Origin: Shewanella maritima
GTDB taxonomy: Bacteria > Pseudomonadota > Gammaproteobacteria > Enterobacterales > Shewanellaceae
DNA: 64,000 bases
Direction of reading: 5' to 3'
Assembly (NCBI RefSeq): GCF_004295345.1
Contig: NZ_CP036200.1
Coordinates: 4,527,501-4,591,500, forward strand
In this document: one piece after another, positions 57,946 through 64,000 of the stretch
Layout: each line of letters opens with the position of its first letter
Numbering within the stretch: the stretch's first letter is position 1
Translations under genes and position numbers: made by a program
Notes under the pieces: generated by a model
Told to the model about the DNA's origin: nothing
Seen by the model: only the letters and a program-made list of their open reading frames with translations
Databases searched by the model: none

Positions 57946-59778
57946 ATGAAAATTATTAAGTGGGTTGTTATTGCGCTGGCACTGCTGGTAACAGGTTTCG
58001 TGGTTTATATCACTCAAATCTTTAACTTGAATGACTTCAAGCCTCAAATTATTGAAGCGGTTGAAACGGAAACCGGGCGCAAGCTGCAAATTAATCAAGA
58101 TTTGAGCTGGAGCTTTTTCCCATCAATTGGCATTAACCTTGGTGGCATTGCTTTATCGAACCCTCAAGGTTTTAGCGATGCGCAAATGGTTCAAGTCAAT
58201 CAAGTGGTGGCTAATGTGTCGTTGATGCCACTGCTGAGCAAACAGATTGAAGTTGAAGAGCTAGTACTTGATGGTTTGGTGGTTAACTTAGTCACCACCA
58301 AAGATGGCCGCACCAGTTTTGATGGTCTAACTAAAGAAGAGCAAGCAAAGTCTGAAGCATCTGAACCTAAAGCGGACGGTAAATCAAGCTTTGATCCAAG
58401 CAGTGTTTATGTAGGCGGCATTAGTGTAACCAACACCCAAATAAACCTGATTGATGAACAGAGCGCAACTAAACAAGCGTTTACCCTGACGTCATTTAAA
58501 TTGGGTGAGTTCGAATTAGGTAAAACCGCAGATTTTTCTTATGTGTTTGAGGCTGTGTTACCTGACATGAACGCCAAGTCTCAAGGCAAAGGGCAATTAA
58601 CTGTAGGTAAGGATATTCAAAGCGTGTCTGTGTCTGGCTTTAGTATCGAGAACACGTTGACGGGTGCTAATCTACCGAATAATAAAGTTGTGGGTAATGT
58701 CAGCGCCGAGCTTAACGTTAACCTTGCCAGCAAAGCACTTGAGTTAGTTCTTAGCCAAATTCAAGTTGATGCCATTAATGGTAACGGCGATATCAAGGTC
58801 AATTACGGTACTAAGGTGCCGCAAATTGACGTAAACCTTGCTTTTAATGAAATTGATTTAAACCCTTACATGCCTGCTCGGCAAGATGGTGAGAGTCAAC
58901 AAGCACCTGATGATAGTAACCAAGCTTCAACTCCTGCTACTGAACCTGACTTATCAGCCTTAAAAACGCTTGATGTTGACTTCACCTTTAAGGCCAAATC
59001 AATTAAAGCGCAGAAACTGGTGACTGAAAACTGGGACATGACGACCAGCATTAAAAATGGCGTGATTAACCTGAGTAATTTAAGCGCCGACATGTATGAG
59101 GGTAGCTTACTCACAAAAGCAAAACTTGATGGTCGCGCTAAAGTGTCAAGCTATAACTTTGATATGTCGGTAAATGGCGTGCAGTTCCGACCTTTACTGA
59201 CCGATGCTGCTGAAGTGGATATGCTTTCAGGCAACGCCAATATCAAAGTGACTGGCAGCGGTAAAAGCTTGATCCCAGATAACCTAAAGCGCAACCTTAA
59301 TGCCAAGGGTAACTTTGAGATTGCAGACGGTTCATTGTATGGCGTGAACATTCCGCAAATGATCCGCAGTGCTAAACAAAAGCTGTCTGGCGATTTATCA
59401 AGTGCTAAGCCTGAAGAGCAAAAAACCGATTTCACTAGCCTGACAGGGTCATTTACCTTAGCAAAATCGGTACTAAATAACCCAGATCTCGCTATGGCAT
59501 CACCATTGTTGAGGCTTGCCGGTAAAGGCAATGCCAATATCGATACGCAAACTATCGACTATAGCTTAACAACCAGTGTAGTGGGTTCACTTGCAGGGCA
59601 AGGCGGTGATGATTCGCTATCAGGCGTTGATATACCATTGAGCATTAGCGGAAGCTTTGCCGAGCCAAAATTTGCGCTTGATACAGAAGCGTTACTCAAT
59701 CAAAAGCTTAAGCAAGAAACTGAAAAAGCCAAAGACAAGCTAAAAGACAAATTGTTTGAAAAATTAGGTGGATTTTAA
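57946..59778 (+). CDS. asmA: AsmA family protein
   Basis: A 610-residue envelope protein anchored by one N-terminal helix (about 5-25), with the AsmA N-terminal repeat (FNLNDFKPQIIEAVETETGR and SFFPSIGINLGGIALSNPQG blocks) and C-terminal AsmA_2 region (about 400-580). AsmA-like proteins form groove-shaped bridges for lipid transfer and affect outer-membrane assembly. The C-terminus is a Lys/Glu coiled tail. It overlaps the next gene by one base (TAATG). Confidence 0.93.
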   Translation: MKIIKWVVIALALLVTGFVVYITQIFNLNDFKPQIIEAVETETGRKLQINQDLSWSFFPSIGINLGGIALSNPQGFSDAQMVQVNQVVANVSLMPLLSKQIEVEELVLDGLVVNLVTTKDGRTSFDGLTKEEQAKSEASEPKADGKSSFDPSSVYVGGISVTNTQINLIDEQSATKQAFTLTSFKLGEFELGKTADFSYVFEAVLPDMNAKSQGKGQLTVGKDIQSVSVSGFSIENTLTGANLPNNKVVGNVSAELNVNLASKALELVLSQIQVDAINGNGDIKVNYGTKVPQIDVNLAFNEIDLNPYMPARQDGESQQAPDDSNQASTPATEPDLSALKTLDVDFTFKAKSIKAQKLVTENWDMTTSIKNGVINLSNLSADMYEGSLLTKAKLDGRAKVSSYNFDMSVNGVQFRPLLTDAAEVDMLSGNANIKVTGSGKSLIPDNLKRNLNAKGNFEIADGSLYGVNIPQMIRSAKQKLSGDLSSAKPEEQKTDFTSLTGSFTLAKSVLNNPDLAMASPLLRLAGKGNANIDTQTIDYSLTTSVVGSLAGQGGDDSLSGVDIPLSISGSFAEPKFALDTEALLNQKLKQETEKAKDKLKDKLFEKLGGF

Positions 59779-60398
59779 TGTCAGCAAGTTACGTAACAAA
59801 CTCTAGCCTGCTTGTGGTTGCAGCTCTGTCTGCAACCATAATTAGTGCTTGCAGTCAGTCCAATCAAGCAGACGCGGACGTGGCGAAGAAGCCTGCGCAA
59901 GTAAACGAGCAGGCAAGCGCTGTTCAAACACAAGATAAACAGCTCAAAGCGAAACCGACAATCAAGGAGCTTAAGTCTTCCATGGCTGATGTGACGATTG
60001 GTAAACAAGTTGCGCCTCATACCCAGTCAGTGCTTCATGGGCATTTAGTATTTGACGAGCAGGCAAGTCAAAACGGTAAAGGGGTATTTCGCTTAACCAT
60101 CACCAACCCGCTCGAGCAATCGGTGAAGATTAACTTTAACTCAGGCAAAACTGCAGATTTAGTGTTATTTGATGCGCGGAATAGAAAGGTATGGGCATGG
60201 AGTGACGACATGATGTTTACTCAAGCACTAGGTAGCAAAACTTTAGCTGCGGGTAAATCAATTAAATCGCAATTTATGGTTCCAGAAAAAGTGATGCAGA
60301 CCTTAGTTAAGGGCTCGCGTTTTCAAGTAGAGTTTGCTGGTAAGCTGCAAGATAGCAGTAAAACGGTGCTACACCCGGTGATTATTCCAGTACTGTAA
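59778..60398 (+). CDS. Lipoprotein with BsuPI-type domain
   Basis: A 206-residue protein with a signal peptide and lipobox ISAC (cysteine 25), a Gln/Lys-rich linker to about residue 75, and a beta-sandwich domain with FNSGKTADLVLFDARNRKVWAWS, which fits the BsuPI (intracellular proteinase inhibitor) family; the key part is ADLVLFD followed by VWAWS. In Gram-negative bacteria the role is unknown. Translation is coupled to asmA. Confidence 0.82.
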   Translation: MSASYVTNSSLLVVAALSATIISACSQSNQADADVAKKPAQVNEQASAVQTQDKQLKAKPTIKELKSSMADVTIGKQVAPHTQSVLHGHLVFDEQASQNGKGVFRLTITNPLEQSVKINFNSGKTADLVLFDARNRKVWAWSDDMMFTQALGSKTLAAGKSIKSQFMVPEKVMQTLVKGSRFQVEFAGKLQDSSKTVLHPVIIPVL

Positions 60399-60465
60399 AT
60401 CTGTACTTATCGCATTGCACGCGATACGCAAGTTGCTTCAGATAAGCGCGGCAACTCTACAACAA

Positions 60466-60489
60466 AAAGCTCAGCAAATGCTGAGCTTT
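60466..60489. terminator. Bidirectional terminator
   Basis: Stem AAAGCTCAGC / GCTGAGCTTT with an AAAT loop between the convergent lipoprotein and HD-GYP genes. Confidence 0.85.
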
Positions 60490-60528
60490 CTCGTATGTAG
60501 GTAGGGGCGAATTGCTATTGAGTATTGG

Positions 60529-62109
60529 TTAAGCGCTCGGTACATCCTGCCAGTGCAGCTTAATACGTTCAAAAATATCAATATTGTCGATAAATAGTGC
60601 AAGCAAATGCGGGTCAAAATGGGTACCGCTACAGCGTTTCATTTCTTCAAGCACATCATCTAGCGCCCATGCTTCCTTATAACAACGTTTGTGAGTGAGC
60701 GCGTCATATACATCGGCAATAGCTACAATTCTCGCGTAGATATGAATATCATCACCCTTTAAGCCATTAGGGTAACCGCTACCGTCGTATTTTTCGTGAT
60801 GTTGCAGTGAGATAGTTGCGGCAGCTTTCAGAATTGGTCTGTTGGAGCTTTCAAGAATTTGATAACCGATCTGCGGATGTTGCTGCATGATTTTCCATTC
60901 ATCATCGTCAAGCTTTCCTGGTTTTAGCAGCACTGCATCTGGCGTCGAAATCTTGCCAACATCATGCATAGGTGAGGCGTGCTTTAACAGATCTGCTTGA
61001 TACTCAGTGAGTCCCGCTAATATCGCCAGTTCATAACTGTACTCAGCCATACGCTTAACATGATTGGCGGCTTCTTTTGAACGGCTTTCAACTACATCAC
61101 CTAAACGGAGAATTAACTCTGATTGCGTATCTTCAACTTCCTGATTAAGCAACAAGTTCTCAAAGGCTACGCCAACATTAATAGCAAAAATATCAATCAG
61201 CTTTTTGTCTAGCTCACTTAATTCGTTTACGCCGTCGACATATAGCAAATTGATCCACTTACTGGTTTTCGTTGGGAAATAACCAATAAATGCGTTATCA
61301 ACATATAAACATTGTTTCTCCGCTAAAGCGCGATTGAGCAGGGTGTAGATAGACTCGGGGATTTTTTCGCTGCCACAGTTTTCAAACTTACCTGTACCCG
61401 CAAGCACTTCAATTTCTGATGATTCAACATGACCACTAATTGCGTCGATAGAATTACAGGTTAGGAGTAGGGTTTCTGCTTGCAGATTAAGTAATCCTGC
61501 AACTTGGTTAAGCAAGCCATCAGCAAAACGGTGCAGGGTTCTTAACTCAAACAGACCCGATGTAGCTTCAATGACCTTTTCTAAGCCTTGACGGTGCTTA
61601 TGCTGGGTGAGCCTAGCGGCTTCAATCTCCATGATGTCGCGATAAGAACGTAGCGCAGAGTACATACTGGTAGATAGTTTACGAGAGTCTAGTTCGGCTT
61701 TTGCCTTGTAATCATTAATATCATAATTAACGATGACGTCTTCTTCAGGGGCTTGCCCCGGTTGCCCCGTTCGTAAAATGATACGCACGTTTTTATTCTT
61801 CAAATCATCCCGAACCCAGCGTACAAGCTCTAATCCGGCGTGGTCACTTTCCATCACCACATCGACAAAGGCGACTGCGATATCAGTATGTTCCTTTAAT
61901 ACTTCCTTCGCTTGTTCACCACTGTAGGCGTTAACGAACGACAAACCTCTATCGTCAAGTTTGAACCGAGATAATGCCAGCTTAGTTACACTGTGAATAT
62001 CAGGCTCATCATCGACAATGAGAATTTTCCATGTCGGTAATATTTTTTCGTTACTCGTTTTTTTCTTACCTGCAAACAACGGACTTTTTTTGGCCATATC
62101 TAGGAGCAT
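60529..62109 (-). CDS. Response regulator with REC, DUF3369 and HD-GYP domains
   Basis: A 526-residue cytoplasmic signalling protein. The receiver domain (about 27-155) has the acidic pair VDDEPD and phosphoacceptor D83 in VAFVDVV; a GAF-like DUF3369 region follows (about 170-330); the HD-GYP phosphodiesterase domain has MHDVGKIS, QHHEKYDGSGYPNGL and IVAIADVYDALTH, so it should hydrolyse cyclic di-GMP. No partner kinase is adjacent. The ATG at 62109 has GAGGTGAT upstream. Confidence 0.93.
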   Translation of the reverse strand: MLLDMAKKSPLFAGKKKTSNEKILPTWKILIVDDEPDIHSVTKLALSRFKLDDRGLSFVNAYSGEQAKEVLKEHTDIAVAFVDVVMESDHAGLELVRWVRDDLKNKNVRIILRTGQPGQAPEEDVIVNYDINDYKAKAELDSRKLSTSMYSALRSYRDIMEIEAARLTQHKHRQGLEKVIEATSGLFELRTLHRFADGLLNQVAGLLNLQAETLLLTCNSIDAISGHVESSEIEVLAGTGKFENCGSEKIPESIYTLLNRALAEKQCLYVDNAFIGYFPTKTSKWINLLYVDGVNELSELDKKLIDIFAINVGVAFENLLLNQEVEDTQSELILRLGDVVESRSKEAANHVKRMAEYSYELAILAGLTEYQADLLKHASPMHDVGKISTPDAVLLKPGKLDDDEWKIMQQHPQIGYQILESSNRPILKAAATISLQHHEKYDGSGYPNGLKGDDIHIYARIVAIADVYDALTHKRCYKEAWALDDVLEEMKRCSGTHFDPHLLALFIDNIDIFERIKLHWQDVPSA

Positions 62110-62239
62110 TGATCACCTCAAGTCAGGGTTAAAAAACAATGGCTAATCGCAACAGCAAACAATTAGTCAGTTCCGCTTACTTTAAGTGTAGATCAAGCTC
62201 ACATAGGCGGAAGAGATACAGGAAATTTTTTAACATGCA

Positions 62240-62258
62240 ATTGATAATCATTATCAAT
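62240..62258. promoter_or_regulatory. Fur box over a sigma-70 promoter
   Basis: ATTGATAATCATTATCAAT is a perfect 19-base palindrome that fits the Fur consensus GATAATGATAATCATTATC in its right part. It overlaps a -35 element TTGATA (62241-62246), which is 17 bases from a -10 TAATGT (62264-62269). Iron-loaded Fur would block this promoter. Confidence 0.87.
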
Positions 62259-62300
62259 AAGGTTAATGTAAACCCATGTTGTTTTGAGTAGGGTACAAGC

Positions 62301-62519
62301 ATGAAGCAGATGAATATTTCACTGTCATACGAGCAATTAGCACAACTAATAGGTACTGGTGCCTTATGTGCGGCAGATATTCGTTGCCTTGATAGTGAAA
62401 CTAAGCAAGCCGTATGGCAAATGTGCTTGATAAATTGCGCAAAAAAGATTCACTGCAGCAATTGCACTCAGCCATGTGGCATAGCTAAATCGAATCAAAT
62501 TGAAGTACGCGAAGCTTAA
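62301..62519 (+). CDS. Fur-controlled cysteine-rich mini-protein, unknown function
   Basis: A 72-residue soluble protein. The N-terminal half is helical (NISLSYEQLAQLIGTGALC) and the C-terminal half holds cysteines 42, 46, 52, 55 and 59 (C-x3-C-x5-C-x2-C-x3-C), plus C23 and C29. The arrangement could bind an iron-sulfur cluster or metal. The ATG at 62301 is seven bases after TAGGG. It is a single-gene unit directly behind a Fur-box promoter. I do not recognise the family; it is not HemP or FeoC by sequence. Confidence 0.78.
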   Translation: MKQMNISLSYEQLAQLIGTGALCAADIRCLDSETKQAVWQMCLINCAKKIHCSNCTQPCGIAKSNQIEVREA

Positions 62520-62614
62520 AGCTAAGTATTGGTACATTTGACTAATAGTAAGAAGCAATTGGTCTCGGCCAAAGTGCCGCTAATGTAACTTAGCGGCTGT
62601 GGTCTATTGGAAGT

Positions 62615-64000
62615 TTACTCACTGCCTTGTTGCGTTATCACATTAACTTTAAATTGTGAGTCTGAATCTAACTGATCGGAAAGCTCTTGAGCGTTAGCTT
62701 GTTGCCAGCGTTGTTCGAGTAGTTCGACAAATTTTTTGTCTAATTTGTCTATCGATGAAAGATAGAGCAATAAAAATTTATCTCCATAGTAAACGGTGAC
62801 TTCCGTATTTTCGTCATTCGATTCAGGGTAGTAGACTTCAACGTCAGTAATTTCAGCAAACTTTGCTTGTTCACTGCGAAGCTCATCCTCTTCAACCCAG
62901 TATGAGAACACCCCAGTTTCGGTAATGCCATTACCGTCATTACGATTCGAGAGAAAGTCATTGCTGTAGAAGTAAATGGGCTTTTGATCTTCTGCAAGCA
63001 AACCATTGTCTCTAATAAACTCAATGTCGTGCCCCCACAAATCTTCACCTGATACTATTTTGTCGCTTGGAAGAAGTTTGATGTCCATTGCCAGCAACAT
63101 GGCAAACAAAGGCAGCATTAACACCATAATGTAGTTACGTGGGCGCCAGCGCGAGTTAGCTTTAAGTGCGCTAGAGTTTGCGCCATTAATGCCATTGATA
63201 TGAATGACTAATGGCAAGGTCACCGCAATGGTTACCCAAAGCACTATGGTCGACTCATCAAAGTAGCGGTCTGCAACCGTAACTGTGATCAGTAACAATG
63301 CGAGGATGGCACCGAGCCATAACGGAATGAACTTGTGGCTTTTACTTTCTTGTGTACGTTTGTTGATTTGTGCGAATAGCGGATAAAACCATAACGTACC
63401 AAAGAATGCTCTAAAGAACGGCATAATTGTTGGCGAGTCTTGCTTTTTAATGTACTGCCAGTTTTTGTAGTGCCAATAGTATGGATAGATCCCTAAGGTT
63501 AATATGGTTAACAGCACAAACTTCGAGATTGATACTGGGTAAAACACACTTTCGTGCTCAACTTCTTCATCAATGATTAAGCTCACCAACGCATAGACGA
63601 ACAACAGTAGTGCCAGCATGCCCGCCAAAATCCACATTTGCAGATCTTCTACCCACCAAGGCAAGCTCTGCTCGGAAGAGCCGGTATCAGTTGCCGCGGT
63701 TTGTGCTGCTGCAGTATCACTACTCGAGCGCTCATAGCTAACTAAGCCATAGCTAGCGTACTTATCAACGCGTTTTAATGCACTTACCCATTGGTCAAAT
63801 TTCTCGGGGTTAATGACGTCAGTATTGTGTTTATATTGGTATTCAATCCTTAGCTGATTGTTGGAGTCTTGGAAGCTAACTTGATAGTTAAAATCAAAGA
63901 ATTCATTTTGCTCGTCAATTGTTTCATCTTCAAATGACCAGTTGCGGTCATCCAAATTAACAATTAGCTCGCCTTTGATTGACAGCGGATACGCTTGCGT
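62615..64000 (-). CDS. Multi-pass membrane protein with periplasmic or cytoplasmic tail, 5' end outside window
   Basis: The frame is open to the right edge; reading from the edge gives TQAYPLSIKGELIVNLDD and continues without a stop, so the apparent TTG start at 63955 is internal and the gene is partial (461 codons visible). About six hydrophobic segments lie in the middle (first near visible residues 122-142). The block LTLGIYPYYWHYKNWQYIK with PFFRAFFGTLWFYPLF resembles the DUF4234-like membrane family. The C-terminal 150 residues are hydrophilic and acidic. Function unknown. Confidence 0.75.
   Translation of the reverse strand, partial: TQAYPLSIKGELIVNLDDRNWSFEDETIDEQNEFFDFNYQVSFQDSNNQLRIEYQYKHNTDVINPEKFDQWVSALKRVDKYASYGLVSYERSSSDTAAAQTAATDTGSSEQSLPWWVEDLQMWILAGMLALLLFVYALVSLIIDEEVEHESVFYPVSISKFVLLTILTLGIYPYYWHYKNWQYIKKQDSPTIMPFFRAFFGTLWFYPLFAQINKRTQESKSHKFIPLWLGAILALLLITVTVADRYFDESTIVLWVTIAVTLPLVIHINGINGANSSALKANSRWRPRNYIMVLMLPLFAMLLAMDIKLLPSDKIVSGEDLWGHDIEFIRDNGLLAEDQKPIYFYSNDFLSNRNDGNGITETGVFSYWVEEDELRSEQAKFAEITDVEVYYPESNDENTEVTVYYGDKFLLLYLSSIDKLDKKFVELLEQRWQQANAQELSDQLDSDSQFKVNVITQQGSE

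Noticed and set aside
62178..62195. CRP-like site near GTGTAGATCAAGCTCACA
   Set aside because: Only the right half TCACA matches and the spacing to the left half is wrong.
63953..63955. TTG as the true start of the last membrane protein
   Set aside because: The frame is open upstream to the window edge with protein-like sequence, so the gene is cut by the window.

Overview
The window looks like a chromosomal segment of a marine gammaproteobacterium, most likely Shewanella. Reasons: the gene order letAB / yebG / msrC / proQ / prc / pepN, pyrD-zapC, and uspE-fnr-ccoSI-fixH-ccoPQON; Shewanella-type families (DUF2835, DUF2987, DUF2989-like); an Fnr protein nearly collinear with E. coli FNR; and base composition in the mid-40s % GC by eye. 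No rRNA, tRNA, CRISPR array or prophage was seen. The assignment rests on recalled synteny, not on a search.

Layout. 1-2.2 kb (minus): MCE transport protein LetB, running off the left edge, with LetA split into two one-domain genes. 2.3-6.1 kb: LexA-controlled yebG, msrC, proQ, prc. 6.2-9.1 kb: pepN and a DUF2835 gene. 9.1-16.2 kb: a four-gene cell-envelope operon (DUF1302 barrel, DUF1329, YCF48-like beta-propeller, MMPL/RND transporter) behind three regularly spaced AAAC-N4-G(T/A)TT sites. 16.5-23.1 kb: giant NAD-glutamate dehydrogenase, pyrD, a dense GATC cluster, zapC. 23.7-25.3 kb: a Cache chemoreceptor. 25.4-28.2 kb: trxB and msrA (minus; msrA behind a tandem met-box array), astE. 28.4-33.4 kb: branched-chain keto-acid dehydrogenase bkdA1-bkdA2-bkdB behind a LiuR-type palindrome, then nadA. 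33.5-38.7 kb: two GAPDH genes with HexR-like sites and a lipoprotein gene between them, then an aspartate/aromatic aminotransferase. 38.9-41.7 kb: Bax-like glucosaminidase, DUF2987, a 268-bp structured MITE, ttcA. 42.0-47.3 kb: a peptide/nickel-type ABC transporter whose binding-protein gene carries two single-G deletions and whose gene junctions hold short tandem repeats. 47.5-56.5 kb (minus): uspE, fnr, and the cbb3 oxidase genes with their assembly factors, with FNR boxes in front of uspE and upstream of ccoN. 56.8-60.4 kb: a lipoprotein of unknown function, rraA, asmA, a BsuPI-domain lipoprotein. 60.5-64 kb: an HD-GYP response regulator, a Fur-box-controlled seven-cysteine mini-protein, and a membrane protein running off the right edge.

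How it works together. Much of the window is amino-acid catabolism feeding aerobic or microaerobic respiration: PepN, GdhB, AstE, the Bkd complex and the aminotransferase supply carbon, and the cbb3 oxidase under FNR/EtrA handles low oxygen. Redox repair (MsrA, MsrC, TrxB) and SOS, Fur, MetJ, LiuR and HexR type sites are all readable directly in the DNA. The least explained parts are the envelope operon with its triple operator, the decaying ABC transporter locus, the structured MITE, and the Fur-controlled cysteine-rich mini-protein.
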